Positions 16,146 through 24,970 are shown, numbered from the stretch's first letter. The stretch: 41,112 bases of DNA from an uncultured Catenibacterium sp. (GCA_900540685.1 UQGS01000015.1:1-41112), one strand, 5' to 3'. Notes: a model not told the origin generated them from the letters alone. Numbers and translations: made by a program.

Positions 16146-16902
16146 AAGAATTATTCCCTGTCTAGATATTAAAGATGGGAAGGTTGTAAAAGGTGTGAAT
16201 TTTGTTGGCCTGAAAGATGTTGGTGACCCAATTGAACTAGCTAAAGAATATGACCGTCAAAGTGCAGATGAAGTTGTCTTTCTAGACATTACGGCTACAT
16301 ATGAAAATAGAGATATCATCAAGGATCTCATCCAAAGAGGCGCTGATGAGCTTTCTATTCCACTATGTGTGGGTGGTGGTATTCGTACTGTAGAAGATTT
16401 CCGTATGATTCTTGCAGCAGGTGCGGATAAGGTATCTGTTAACTCAGCTGCTGTCAAGAATCCAAATATTATTAAAGAAGCCAGTGATGAGTTTGGTGTT
16501 CAATGTGTTGTTGTGGCAGTAGATGCCAAGGCTAGAGAAAATCATTCTGGATGGGATGTCTATGTTGCAGGTGGACGCACTAATACGGGATTAGACCTCA
16601 TTGAATGGGTTAAGAAATGTGAATCTCTTGGTGCAGGTGAAATACTTCTTACTAGTATGGATGCGGATGGTACAAGAGATGGATTTGATATAGATATGTT
16701 GAAGGCAGTCGTAGAAGCAGTCAATATTCCAGTTATCGCAAGTGGTGGCTGTGGTGGTAAAGAAGATATCGTTGATGTCTTTAAAGAAACAGACTGCGAT
16801 GCAGCACTCGCTGCAAGTTTATTCCACTTTGGTGAAGCAACAGTGGATGAAGTCAAGGAATCCTGTGCACAGGCAGGTATTCCAGTAAGGAGAAATAAGT
16901 AA
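16135..16902 (+). CDS. hisF: Imidazole glycerol phosphate synthase, cyclase subunit
   Basis: HisF uses ammonia from HisH to convert PRFAR to imidazoleglycerol phosphate and AICAR. The start is ATG 16135, nine bases after AAAGGAGG; a TTG two codons earlier is less likely. The 255-residue barrel has Asp11 in RIIPCLDIKDGKVVKG and the second catalytic Asp in VVVAVDAKARENHSGW. It also has LCVGGGIRTVEDF and VIASGGCGGKEDI for phosphate binding. It overlaps hisA upstream and hisIE by one base. Confidence 0.96.
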   Translation: MLAKRIIPCLDIKDGKVVKGVNFVGLKDVGDPIELAKEYDRQSADEVVFLDITATYENRDIIKDLIQRGADELSIPLCVGGGIRTVEDFRMILAAGADKVSVNSAAVKNPNIIKEASDEFGVQCVVVAVDAKARENHSGWDVYVAGGRTNTGLDLIEWVKKCESLGAGEILLTSMDADGTRDGFDIDMLKAVVEAVNIPVIASGGCGGKEDIVDVFKETDCDAALAASLFHFGEATVDEVKESCAQAGIPVRRNK

Positions 16903-17543
16903 TGAAACCAGATTTTGAGAAAATGAATGGTCTTGTACCTGCCATTGTACAGGATATCAAGACTAAACAGGTATTAATGCTTGCTTATGTAAATGATGAA
17001 GCCTATGAAAAGATGTTAGAAACAGGAGATACTTGGTTCTATTCACGTTCTAGAAATAAGTTATGGCATAAAGGTGAAGAATCAGGTCATTTCCAGCATA
17101 TTAAGGGTCTTTATTTAGATTGTGATTTAGATACAATCGTTATTTATGTAGAACAGGTAGGGGCTGCATGTCATACAGGTTCTTATTCTTGCTTCTTTAA
17201 TGAAGTGCTTCCTTATGACAATAGTGATTTTGCGCATGAACTTTATGACCTCATTGAAGATAGAAAAGTACATCCAGTAGAAAAGTCTTATACAAACTAC
17301 TTATTAAATGAAGGTATTGATAAGATCTGTAAGAAGGTTGGAGAAGAAGCCACTGAAACAGTTATTGCGGCTAAGAATACATCAAAAGAAGATTTAATTG
17401 GTGAAATTGGTGATTTATATTATCATGTAATGGTATTAATGAATGCCTATGGTTTAACTGTAGATGATGTTTTAGACAAATTAAAAGAAAGACATAAGGT
17501 CACAGGCAACAAAAAAGTATTCCATACAAGAGGAGAGATTTAA
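16902..17543 (+). CDS. hisIE: Bifunctional phosphoribosyl-AMP cyclohydrolase / phosphoribosyl-ATP pyrophosphatase
   Basis: This 213-residue fusion performs steps two and three of histidine synthesis. Residues 1 to about 105 are HisI: TWFYSRSRNKLWHKGEESGH, then DCDLDTI and GAACHTGSYSCFF supply the metal-binding Asp and Cys. Residues from about 110 are HisE: YTNYLLNEGIDKICKKVGEE, then ATETVIAAKN and EIGDLYYHVMVLM, the MazG-like pyrophosphatase motif. It starts on the last base of the hisF stop codon and ends within the operon terminator. Confidence 0.96.
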   Translation: MKPDFEKMNGLVPAIVQDIKTKQVLMLAYVNDEAYEKMLETGDTWFYSRSRNKLWHKGEESGHFQHIKGLYLDCDLDTIVIYVEQVGAACHTGSYSCFFNEVLPYDNSDFAHELYDLIEDRKVHPVEKSYTNYLLNEGIDKICKKVGEEATETVIAAKNTSKEDLIGEIGDLYYHVMVLMNAYGLTVDDVLDKLKERHKVTGNKKVFHTRGEI

Positions 17544-17559
17544 TTCTCTCTTTTTTTTT
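17533..17559 (+). terminator. Intrinsic terminator of the his operon
   Basis: GAGAGA (17533-17538) pairs with TCTCTC (17545-17550) across the hisIE stop codon and is followed by nine T. It marks the end of the his transcription unit. Confidence 0.8.
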
Positions 17560-17567
17560 GGTATAAT
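17559..17567 (+). promoter_or_regulatory. Extended -10 promoter for murE
   Basis: TGGTATAAT directly abuts the T-run of the his terminator, about 20 bases before the murE start. It implies murE and the following gene are transcribed separately from the his operon. Confidence 0.6.
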
Positions 17568-17587
17568 CTTGGAAGAGAGGTGTTTGT

Positions 17588-19057
17588 ATGAAATTAGAAA
17601 AGCTATTAAATGGTTTTGAATATGAAATCATTGGGAATAAAGATGTAGACATTACAACATTAGTTTATGATTCACGTAAGGTAGAAGAAGGCAGCTTATT
17701 TGTCTGTATGGTTGGTGCTGCTTTTAATGCACATGATTTTATTGATCAGGTGATTGAAAAGGGAGCTCATGCGATTGTGATTTCACAGGATGTACCTTTA
17801 AAAGAAGGGATGACTTATATTAGAGTCAAGGATACACGTATTGCCTTAGCTTTATTATCATGTGCTTATTTTAATTATCCTAGTAAAGAATTAAAGGTTG
17901 TTGGTATTACAGGAACTAAGGGAAAGACAAGTTCTTCATTAATGATCAAGTCTATTCTAGAACATGCAGGTAAGAAAGTTGGTATTATTGGGACAAATGG
18001 TACTTTTATTGGAGATATCCATGAACCTACAGCCAATACAACACCAGAATCTTATGAATTACAGCGTATCATGAGAAAGATGGTAGAACATAATTGTGAA
18101 TACTGTGTCATGGAAGTATCAAGTCAGGCCTTAAAGATGAACCGCGTGGCTGGTATTGAATTTGATTATGGTGTCTTTACAAATATTTCACCTGACCATA
18201 TTGGTCCTAATGAACATAAGGACTTTGCGGAATATATGGCATGTAAGAAACATTTATTTGATTTCTGTCAGGTGGGTTTATTTAATAAGGATGATGCACA
18301 TTTTGAAGAGTTCACAAAGGACGTACCTTGCAAAGTATTAACATACAGTATTGAAAAAGACAGTGATCTTAAAGCTCTCAATATTGAACTTTATAATGAA
18401 AATGGTGAATTAGGTATTACTTTTGATACGAAGGGATTAATAGATGCATCATTTAAAGCATCTATGCCAGGTAAGTTCAATGCGTATAATGCATTAGTGG
18501 CTATTATGATCTGTTACTTAATTGATGTCCCTACAAAGGATATACAAAATACATTACCACAGGTTCATGTATTAGGTAGAGGACAAGTGATGCATGTCTC
18601 ACCTGATTATAGTGTATTAATTGACTATGCTCATAATGGTGTTTCTTTTGAAAGTATTATTTCTACTGTAGAACAGTATAATCCTAATAAGTTGATTGTA
18701 GTTTATGGTAGTGGAGGAAAACGTTCTAAAACAAGACGATATGAATCTGGTGAAGTAGTCGCAAAGCATGGCGGCTATTCTATCTTGACTGCAGATAATC
18801 CAAGAGGAGAAAAGATTGTAGATATCTGCAATGATATCGTAGTGGGTATTGATAAGTATCATGGTGAATATACTATTATTCCTGATCGTAAAGAAGCTAT
18901 CTATCATGCACTAGATATGGCTCATAAGGGTGATGTAGTATTACTACTTGGTAAAGGTCATGAAACATATATGATTGGTGAAGATGAAGTGACACGCCAT
19001 TTCTCTGAAACAGAAGTATTAGAGGAATATAAGAAGGAGCGTGGTCTTGATGCGTAA
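17588..19057 (+). CDS. murE: UDP-N-acetylmuramoyl-tripeptide synthetase
   Basis: MurE adds the third amino acid to the peptidoglycan stem peptide in the cytoplasm. The 489-residue protein has the N-terminal Mur ligase domain (TTLVYDSRKVEEGSLFVC). It has the ATP-binding GITGTKGKTSSSLM near residue 113, TTPESYELQ and the VMEVSSQALKM segment. The C-terminal domain holds YGSGGKRSKTRRYESG and the substrate motif DNPRGE. DNPR with Arg favours meso-diaminopimelate, but the usual following ED-P is missing. GAGAGGTG precedes the ATG. The end overlaps the PHP gene by eight bases. Confidence 0.94.
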   Translation: MKLEKLLNGFEYEIIGNKDVDITTLVYDSRKVEEGSLFVCMVGAAFNAHDFIDQVIEKGAHAIVISQDVPLKEGMTYIRVKDTRIALALLSCAYFNYPSKELKVVGITGTKGKTSSSLMIKSILEHAGKKVGIIGTNGTFIGDIHEPTANTTPESYELQRIMRKMVEHNCEYCVMEVSSQALKMNRVAGIEFDYGVFTNISPDHIGPNEHKDFAEYMACKKHLFDFCQVGLFNKDDAHFEEFTKDVPCKVLTYSIEKDSDLKALNIELYNENGELGITFDTKGLIDASFKASMPGKFNAYNALVAIMICYLIDVPTKDIQNTLPQVHVLGRGQVMHVSPDYSVLIDYAHNGVSFESIISTVEQYNPNKLIVVYGSGGKRSKTRRYESGEVVAKHGGYSILTADNPRGEKIVDICNDIVVGIDKYHGEYTIIPDRKEAIYHALDMAHKGDVVLLLGKGHETYMIGEDEVTRHFSETEVLEEYKKERGLDA

Positions 19058-19838
19058 GATTGATTATCATATGCATACACATTTTAGTGGTGATAGTGAA
19101 GCTTCTCCTCGTGAACATATTGAACAGGCAATCAGAATGGGATTAGATGAAATATGTTTTACTGATCATCGTGATTTTGATTATCCTATTGATACATTTG
19201 ATTTAGATACAGATGCATATTTCATGGAACTAAGTGCCTTAAAGAACGAATATGTAGACCGTATTACTATTAAGATTGGTGTAGAAGTTGGATTAGACAT
19301 GGATCATATTGATGAAATCAATACCTTTGTAGAACAATGTCCTTTTGATTATGTCATTGGTTCTATACATGTCATTCATCATACTGAATTCTATTATGGA
19401 GAATTCTTCAAGGGTAAGACAAAAGAAGAAGCCCATAGAGAATTCTTTGAAGAAACATTGAAATGTGTACAGACATTTGATTGTTTCAACTGTTTAGGTC
19501 ATTTAGACTATATTATGCGTTATGGTCCTTATGAAGATAAAAATGTAGAACATGAGAAATATCAAGATATCATTGATGAAATCTTAAAGACACTTATTCA
19601 AAAGGGTAAGGGTATTGAAGTCAATACATCAGGATATGCATTAAATAAGACATGTGGTTTTCCTAATTTTGATATTGTGAAGCGTTATAAAGAACTAGGT
19701 GGTACAATTATTACAGTGGGTACTGATTCTCATACAAGTGATCGTGTAGGAGAACATGTCGAAGATGTTTTAAAACATTATCAGGATATTGGTTTTGACG
19801 ATGTAACTACATTCACAAAAAGAGTGAAAGATAATTAA
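19050..19838 (+). CDS. hisJ: PHP-family phosphatase, probable histidinol-phosphatase
   Basis: The start is ATG 19050, ten bases after AAGGAG, inside the end of murE. The 262-residue protein is a PHP-domain metal hydrolase. The N-terminal YHMHTHFSGD supplies metal-binding His residues, ICFTDHRDF and IGVEVGL follow, then YVIGSIHVIHH, LGHLDYIMRYG and ITVGTDSHTSDRVG. Order and spacing match HisJ/HisK histidinol phosphatases. This step is absent from the his operon 1.5 kb upstream, which supports the assignment. Some relatives act on other phosphoesters, so the substrate is inferred. Confidence 0.8.
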   Translation: MRKIDYHMHTHFSGDSEASPREHIEQAIRMGLDEICFTDHRDFDYPIDTFDLDTDAYFMELSALKNEYVDRITIKIGVEVGLDMDHIDEINTFVEQCPFDYVIGSIHVIHHTEFYYGEFFKGKTKEEAHREFFEETLKCVQTFDCFNCLGHLDYIMRYGPYEDKNVEHEKYQDIIDEILKTLIQKGKGIEVNTSGYALNKTCGFPNFDIVKRYKELGGTIITVGTDSHTSDRVGEHVEDVLKHYQDIGFDDVTTFTKRVKDN

Positions 19839-19843
19839 GTCTA

Positions 19844-19852
19844 TGTTATAAT
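19844..19852 (+). promoter_or_regulatory. Extended -10 promoter
   Basis: TGTTATAAT lies 23 bases before the start of the small hypothetical gene at 19875. Confidence 0.5.
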
Positions 19853-19874
19853 GGATAGGATGGGAGAGATAAAG

Positions 19875-20231
19875 ATGATAGAATTACTTACAAAAGAAGA
19901 TGTAGAAGAACTAAACAGTGAAAAAAATGATCAATATTACATTCCTGGTGAATTATTTAATGGAATGCAGTACAACCTTGTAAGACTAGAAGTAAAATGG
20001 GCTTATGTGGCTGTATTAAATACATTATTAAACAAACCACATTATGATCAAGATAATAAAGCCTATGTAAAAGATGATTCTCCTGCAATTATTGAGATGT
20101 TAGTTAAGATTGCGAATAAGAAAGTTAATGCCGCAAAGATTGAAGGATATCTCGATGAGATGGATGAATTAGAATTAGTAAGACGTGATGGAAGAAACGT
20201 ATACGTTAGAAAAATTGTTTCAATTTTTTAG
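19875..20231 (+). CDS. Hypothetical protein, possible winged-helix fold
   Basis: The start is ATG 19875, after GGGAGAG; an upstream in-frame ATG overlaps the promoter. The protein has 118 residues, is mostly helical and highly charged, with no membrane segment. The stretch from about residue 30 (YNLVRLEVKWAYVAVLNTLL) followed by KVNAAKIEGYLDEMDELELV and RRDGRNVYVRKI resembles a helix-turn-helix with a wing. The domain is like those of small replication-initiation or regulatory proteins. This is only a pattern impression. It has its own promoter and terminator. Confidence 0.65.
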   Translation: MIELLTKEDVEELNSEKNDQYYIPGELFNGMQYNLVRLEVKWAYVAVLNTLLNKPHYDQDNKAYVKDDSPAIIEMLVKIANKKVNAAKIEGYLDEMDELELVRRDGRNVYVRKIVSIF

Positions 20232-20254
20232 AGAAAGGTTCCTTTCTCTTTTTT
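20231..20254 (+). terminator. Intrinsic terminator
   Basis: GAGAAAGG and CCTTTCTC (20231-20248) form a hairpin ending in six T, starting on the last base of the hypothetical gene's stop codon. Confidence 0.8.
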
Positions 20255-20273
20255 AATAGTTAGGGGGAATTAT

Positions 20274-21437
20274 ATGTATCAATTATTGATAAAAACATTT
20301 GTACATGATTATAAGAATACAGAAGATGCACATGTCAGAGAACAGTATGGAACTGTTTGTTCCATTATCTCTATCGTATGTAATATTATACTTGTGATAT
20401 TTAAATTGATTTTTGGAACACTTGTCCATTCAGTGGCTATTGTGGCAGATGGTTATAATAACTTATCCGATGTTGGAAGTAATATTGCGACATTCTTTGG
20501 ATTTAAGCTTGCTAACAAGCATCCTGATGCCCAGCATCCATATGGTCATGGACGTTTTGAATATATTACAGGTTTAGGTATTTCTTTTTTAATTATTTTA
20601 GTTGGTTTAATGAGTTTAAAGGATGCAGTTTTAAAACTCTTTAATCCAGAAGCAGTTAAGTTCAGTGTTCCAGCACTTATTGCTTTGATATTCTCAGTAT
20701 TAGTTAAAGTATGGATGGGTTATTTTAACCGTAAAGCAGGTAAAGAAATCAACTCAACCGCATTAGAAGCAGCAGCACAGGATAGTATGAACGATGTTAT
20801 GGCAACTTCTGCGACTATTGTGGCTTTAGTGGCTTCTTTAGTTACTGATCTACCAGTGGATAGTCTCATTGGTGCAGCAGTCTCTATTGTGGTTGTATTT
20901 GCAGGTATTTCTATTGCAAAATCAACTATTGATCCACTTCTTGGTATTAAACCAGATCCAGAAACAATTAAAGAAATAGAAGACTATTTAATGAGTTATG
21001 ATTGTGTAATGGGTATTCATGACTTAATGATGCATGACTATGGTCCAGGACGTCGTTATTTAACTGTTCATTGTGAAGTAGATGCTTCTATTGATATGAT
21101 GACAACACATGATGAAATAGATAACATTGAACGTGCCATGATGGAGAAGTTCCATATTATGACTACAATCCATATGGATCCTATTGATATCCATGATACA
21201 CTCACAAATGAATTAAGAGATAGAGTCAGTGAGATAGTAGAATCTATTGATTCAACACTTTCTATTCATGACTTTAGAATAGTCAAAGGACCTACACATA
21301 CAAACCTTGTCTTTGATGTATTGATGAAGGATGATAAGTATAGTAAGAAGGAACTTAATAAATTAATTACTTCTAAGGCCAAAGAATTGAATGCTACATA
21401 CTATTGTGTAATTAATTTCGAATATTCATTTGTCTAG
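20274..21437 (+). CDS. Cation diffusion facilitator (metal exporter)
   Basis: This 387-residue transporter exports a divalent metal by proton exchange. Six hydrophobic helices occupy residues about 25-220, followed by a cytoplasmic ferredoxin-like domain extended to nearly twice the usual length. Helix 2 has VADGYNNLSDVGSN and helix 5 has AAAQDSMNDVMAT. The NxxxD plus DxxxD pair is the arrangement described for manganese-type CDF proteins rather than the HxxxD of zinc exporters. The histidine-rich loop HPDAQHPYGHGRFEY is family-typical. Manganese export is therefore favoured. The ATG at 20274 follows TAGGGGGAA. Confidence 0.88.
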   Translation: MYQLLIKTFVHDYKNTEDAHVREQYGTVCSIISIVCNIILVIFKLIFGTLVHSVAIVADGYNNLSDVGSNIATFFGFKLANKHPDAQHPYGHGRFEYITGLGISFLIILVGLMSLKDAVLKLFNPEAVKFSVPALIALIFSVLVKVWMGYFNRKAGKEINSTALEAAAQDSMNDVMATSATIVALVASLVTDLPVDSLIGAAVSIVVVFAGISIAKSTIDPLLGIKPDPETIKEIEDYLMSYDCVMGIHDLMMHDYGPGRRYLTVHCEVDASIDMMTTHDEIDNIERAMMEKFHIMTTIHMDPIDIHDTLTNELRDRVSEIVESIDSTLSIHDFRIVKGPTHTNLVFDVLMKDDKYSKKELNKLITSKAKELNATYYCVINFEYSFV

Positions 21438-21519
21438 AAGTGTACAACGATAGTAAGAAATGTTAAAATCTTAATAGATAACTAACAATAATTTCATATA
21501 TATATTCGAGGTGATTCAA

Positions 21520-22809
21520 GTGAAGAAAGCAAGTAAGATTATTACAGGATTTAATAAAGGGGAATACAAAGCACTGATCAAGGATCTTTATCAAGAAGAT
21601 GCCAGACTTACAAAGCAGAAGAATCGTTATGTGGCTGCTTTGAAGCAGTTTATTGATTTATTTGGTGATGAAGAAGTAGAAATCTATAGTGCACCAGGAC
21701 GTAGTGAAATCTGTGGTATGCATACAGATCATCAGCATGGTAAGATGCTTGCATGTGCTGTAAACCGTGATATTATTGCGGTTGTTACTCCTACAGACGA
21801 TAATGTCGTAAGAATTGTTTCTGAAGGATTCCCAGATATTCGTCCTATTACTATTAGTAAAGCAGGATTAAAGTTAGCTTTCGATGAACAGGGTACAACT
21901 GAATCTTTAATTAAGGGTATTGTGTCTCAGTTCCAGAAACTAGGCTATGAAGTAGGTGGCTTTAAAGCTTATATTACAAGTGAAGTACCACTATATTCAG
22001 GTATGTCATCAAGTGCTGCAATAGAAGTACTTCTTGCGACTGTTTTAAATGGTTTATACAACAGTGGTTCTATTAACCCGTTGATTATTGCACAGATTGC
22101 ACAGTATGCTGAAAATATCTATTTTGGTAAACCATGTGGTTTAATGGATCAGGCAGCTTGTTCTATTGGTGGTCTCATTAAGATTGATTTTAAAGATCCT
22201 AAGAAACCACTTATTAAGAAACAGATGATCAAGTTTGAACAGTTCAATCATTCTTTATGTATCGTAGATACAAAAGATGTACCAGCTAACTTAACTAAAG
22301 AATATCGTGCTATTATTGAAGAAATGAGATCAGTGGCTAAATATTTCGGTAAAGAATTCTTAAGAGAAGTAGATGAAAATGAATTCTATGATAATATTAT
22401 TCCAATGCGTAAGGTATGTTCTGATAGAGCTGTTTTACGTGCTATGCATTTCTATAGTGAAGAAAAGCGTGTGAATAAGGAATTAAAGGCATTAAGAGAT
22501 GGTAACTTCCATGAATTCAAAATTCAGATCAGACGTTCTGGTAATAGCTCATTTGAATATTTACAGAATGTTTATTCTTCAAAAGATCCTTCTCATCAGA
22601 ACATTTCACTTGCCATTTGTATGAGTGAAAAGATTCTAAGAGATAAGGGTGTTGTAAGAGTACATGGTCCTGGTTTTGAAGGTACTATCCAGGTATTTGT
22701 AGAAAATGATTATGCAAGAAAGTATAAGAATGAAATAGAAAAGTATATGGGTAAACATTGTTGCTATGTCACTCATATCAGACAGCAGGGCGCTATGAAA
22801 GTCATCTAA
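21520..22809 (+). CDS. Divergent galactokinase-family GHMP kinase
   Basis: GTG 21520, after GAGGTGATT, is preferred over a GTG nine bases earlier inside the ribosome binding site. The 429-residue protein has the GHMP fold. Motif 1 is SAPGRSEICGMHTDHQHG, with Arg61, His68 and Asp70 kept. Motif 2 is VPLYSGMSSSAAIEVLL, the catalytic Asp lies in PCGLMDQAACSIGG, and motif 3 is VRVHGPGFEGTIQV. True galactokinases read NLIGEHTDY, where Glu contacts galactose; here the position is Met67. No galT or galE is nearby, so the sugar may not be galactose. Confidence 0.82.
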   Translation: MKKASKIITGFNKGEYKALIKDLYQEDARLTKQKNRYVAALKQFIDLFGDEEVEIYSAPGRSEICGMHTDHQHGKMLACAVNRDIIAVVTPTDDNVVRIVSEGFPDIRPITISKAGLKLAFDEQGTTESLIKGIVSQFQKLGYEVGGFKAYITSEVPLYSGMSSSAAIEVLLATVLNGLYNSGSINPLIIAQIAQYAENIYFGKPCGLMDQAACSIGGLIKIDFKDPKKPLIKKQMIKFEQFNHSLCIVDTKDVPANLTKEYRAIIEEMRSVAKYFGKEFLREVDENEFYDNIIPMRKVCSDRAVLRAMHFYSEEKRVNKELKALRDGNFHEFKIQIRRSGNSSFEYLQNVYSSKDPSHQNISLAICMSEKILRDKGVVRVHGPGFEGTIQVFVENDYARKYKNEIEKYMGKHCCYVTHIRQQGAMKVI

Positions 22810-22824
22810 ACGATGACTTTTTTT
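22801..22824 (+). terminator. Intrinsic terminator overlapping the GHMP kinase stop
   Basis: GTCATC and GATGAC (22801-22817) form the stem around the TAA, extended by flanking A and T runs, with seven T in the tail. Confidence 0.8.
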
Positions 22825-22914
22825 ATAATAGTTTTACATTATAAGACTTTAGATTTAACATAAAAAATGATAAAATGGCAAAGGACTTTTATGTATACAA
22901 GGAGGGTGAATAGT

Positions 22915-24258
22915 ATGGATAAGATGACAAAAGAACATCTTACAAGTCTCTTGATTAATGGGACTTCAGAACAGATTCAGGAAGCGATAGATGATATTCA
23001 CCCCGCGGATATTCTCGATGTATTACAGGACCATCATAGTCAGTTAAATAATATTCTTTCTAAACTTCCTAATGATATTATTGCGGATGTTATTGAGGAA
23101 GAAGAGGATGAAGATGAACAGTATGAAATCCTTAAAACATTCCTTAAAGATCGTCAGAGTGCAATCTTAGATGAGATGAGTGATGATGAATTAGCCGATT
23201 TGATTGGTGAACTAGATGATCCAGAAGAACGTGCAGATGTATTATCTAAGTTAGATATAGAAGATAAGACACATATTGAAAGTCTTTTGAAATATGATCC
23301 AAGTACTGCTGGTGGTATCATGACAACAGAATTCATTTCTATTAAAGCCAACAATACAGTATTAAAGACATTAGAATACTTACAGACACAGGTTGAAGAA
23401 GATACAACCTATTATCTATATGTTTTAGATAAAGAAAAAGTATTAAAAGGTGTAATCTCACTTAGAGACATCGTTTCTTCTCCTTTCGATACACCAATCA
23501 TGGATATTGTGAATCCCAATGTGAAAACAGTGGATGCCAATATGGACCAGGAAGAAGTCGCTAAGATGTTTATGAAATATGGCTTCTATATGATGCCAGT
23601 TGTTGATGCAGAGTATCATATGCTTGGTGTGATTGAAATAGATGATGTCATGGATGTCATGGAAGAAGAAACAACAGAAGATATCAACCTCATGGCTGGT
23701 ATGAGTGGAGAAGAACGTGTTGACTCTACAGTATTAGAATCCGCAAAGAGCCGTATTCCTTGGTTAATTGTCAACTTATTTACAGCTGTAATGGCTGCTG
23801 CAGTAGTTGCCAACTTTGAATCTACTATTGCGAAAGTTGTCTCTTTATCTTCAGTTATGTCCATTGTCACTGGTATGGGTGGTAATGCAGGAACACAGTC
23901 ACTCACTATTTTATGTCGTGGTTTATCTTTAGGTGAAGTGGATAAAGACAATGCTTTCCAGATCTTCTGTAAAGAAGTTGTTGTTGGGTTATTATCAGGT
24001 ATTGTGATTGGTATTATTGTCGCATTTGGCGCCTGGTGGTTTGCTAGTAACCCATGGTTTGGTTTAGTTGCAGGTTTAGCTATGATCTTAAATATGCTTG
24101 CAGCCAATATTGCAGGTTATTTAGTACCAGTCATCTTAAAACGTCTCAATGTTGATCCAGCACTTGCATCAGGTGTATTTGTCACAACTGTTACAGACTG
24201 TATGGGCTTTTTCTTCTTTTTAGGTCTTGCCACATTGTTCCTTCCTTTGTTAGTATAA
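22915..24258 (+). CDS. mgtE: Magnesium transporter
   Basis: The start is ATG 22915, eight bases after AAGGAGGG; a further 16 in-frame codons upstream lack a ribosome binding site. The 447-residue MgtE channel has an acidic N-terminal helical domain (residues about 1-125) and a CBS pair (about 130-250) that senses cytoplasmic magnesium. A five-helix pore domain follows, with SIVTGMGGNAGTQSLTI and ASGVFVTTVTDCMGFFFF, which includes the conserved pore Asp. The TSCPD gene follows after 18 bases. No magnesium riboswitch is visible in the short upstream gap. Confidence 0.95.
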   Translation: MDKMTKEHLTSLLINGTSEQIQEAIDDIHPADILDVLQDHHSQLNNILSKLPNDIIADVIEEEEDEDEQYEILKTFLKDRQSAILDEMSDDELADLIGELDDPEERADVLSKLDIEDKTHIESLLKYDPSTAGGIMTTEFISIKANNTVLKTLEYLQTQVEEDTTYYLYVLDKEKVLKGVISLRDIVSSPFDTPIMDIVNPNVKTVDANMDQEEVAKMFMKYGFYMMPVVDAEYHMLGVIEIDDVMDVMEEETTEDINLMAGMSGEERVDSTVLESAKSRIPWLIVNLFTAVMAAAVVANFESTIAKVVSLSSVMSIVTGMGGNAGTQSLTILCRGLSLGEVDKDNAFQIFCKEVVVGLLSGIVIGIIVAFGAWWFASNPWFGLVAGLAMILNMLAANIAGYLVPVILKRLNVDPALASGVFVTTVTDCMGFFFFLGLATLFLPLLV

Positions 24259-24276
24259 GAGATGGAGGATATGATT

Positions 24277-24525
24277 ATGGAACATTTTACTTATAAAACT
24301 AAAGGAACTTGCGCAACTACTATTGATTTTGACTTAGAAGGTCATACAATTCATAACGTTGTATTTACTAAAGGATGTAATGGTAACTTAAAAGCCATTG
24401 GTAAACTTGTAGAAGGTAAAGAAGCAGAAGAAATTGCATCTATTCTAGAAGGTAATACTTGTGGTATGAGAAATACATCATGTGCAGATCAGCTTGCATG
24501 TGCATTAAAAGAAGCAATCAAGTAA
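24277..24525 (+). CDS. TSCPD-domain protein (TIGR03905-like)
   Basis: The ATG at 24277 lies eight bases after GGAGG; two earlier in-frame ATGs are too close to it. The 82-residue protein is of the small TSCPD type, with TKGCNGNLKAIGKLVEGK, then CGMRNTSCADQLACAL near the C-terminus. Four Cys (in GTC, GC, TC and SC contexts) may bind metal. The domain also forms the C-terminal tail of some ribonucleotide reductases, but the role of the free-standing form is not known. Confidence 0.82.
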   Translation: MEHFTYKTKGTCATTIDFDLEGHTIHNVVFTKGCNGNLKAIGKLVEGKEAEEIASILEGNTCGMRNTSCADQLACALKEAIK

Positions 24526-24533
24526 TTAAAAAG

Positions 24534-24553
24534 GGCAGAGAAATCTGCCTTTT
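24534..24553. terminator. Terminator between convergent TSCPD and crcB genes
   Basis: GGCAGA-GAAA-TCTGCC with a GNRA-type loop and a T4 tail on the plus strand; A-run on the other side. The identical hairpin also follows enolase (28999-29014). Confidence 0.75.
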
Positions 24554-24914
24554 AGTGTGCACAATAATCACCTAGAATCACAGCACTGAGTCCTAGTACT
24601 ATACTTAATACTATATAGATGACTGCGAATGTTGTATTCCCATTCTTATGTAAAGTAATAGATTCTAATGCAAAAGTAGAGAAGGTTGTAAATCCTCCAC
24701 ATAATCCTGTTTTAAGTAATAGAACTAAGTGAGGATTCATAGACTTCTTTAAAGCCATAGTGCTAATAAAACCTATTAAAAATGCGCCGAGAATATTAAT
24801 AAGTAGAGTCAGTAATGGGAATCCATGTGTTGTCTTTAAAGGAATCAAACCTACTAAATAACGTAGTACTGAACCTATAAAACCACCAATACCGACATAT
24901 AAACATGCTGTCAT
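24552..24914 (-). CDS. crcB: Fluoride ion channel
   Basis: The start is set at the ATG ending at 24914, nine bases after AAAGGAG on the minus strand; the open frame reaches 24 codons further without a ribosome binding site. The 120-residue, four-helix Fluc channel has the family blocks YVGIGGFIGSVLRYLVG, LINILGAFLIGF and LCGGFTTFSTFALE. The last holds the Phe box that lines the fluoride pathway. A single gene implies a homodimer. No fluoride riboswitch is evident in the short upstream gap. Confidence 0.93.
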   Translation of the reverse strand: MTACLYVGIGGFIGSVLRYLVGLIPLKTTHGFPLLTLLINILGAFLIGFISTMALKKSMNPHLVLLLKTGLCGGFTTFSTFALESITLHKNGNTTFAVIYIVLSIVLGLSAVILGDYCAH

Positions 24915-24970
24915 ATACTTTTTCTCCTTTATGGGTACATTATAAAATAGATGGAAGAGAGAATCAAAGG

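Noticed and set aside
22810..22914. Magnesium riboswitch (M-box or ykoK) before mgtE
   Set aside because: The gap is about 100 bases, mostly AT-rich, and shows none of the multi-stem architecture.
23616..24107. A 163-codon open frame antisense to mgtE
   Set aside because: Its composition mirrors the codons of the opposite gene, and it has no start signal.
24915..24970. Fluoride riboswitch before crcB
   Set aside because: The divergent gap is short and lacks the conserved GGAUGG... pseudoknot pattern.
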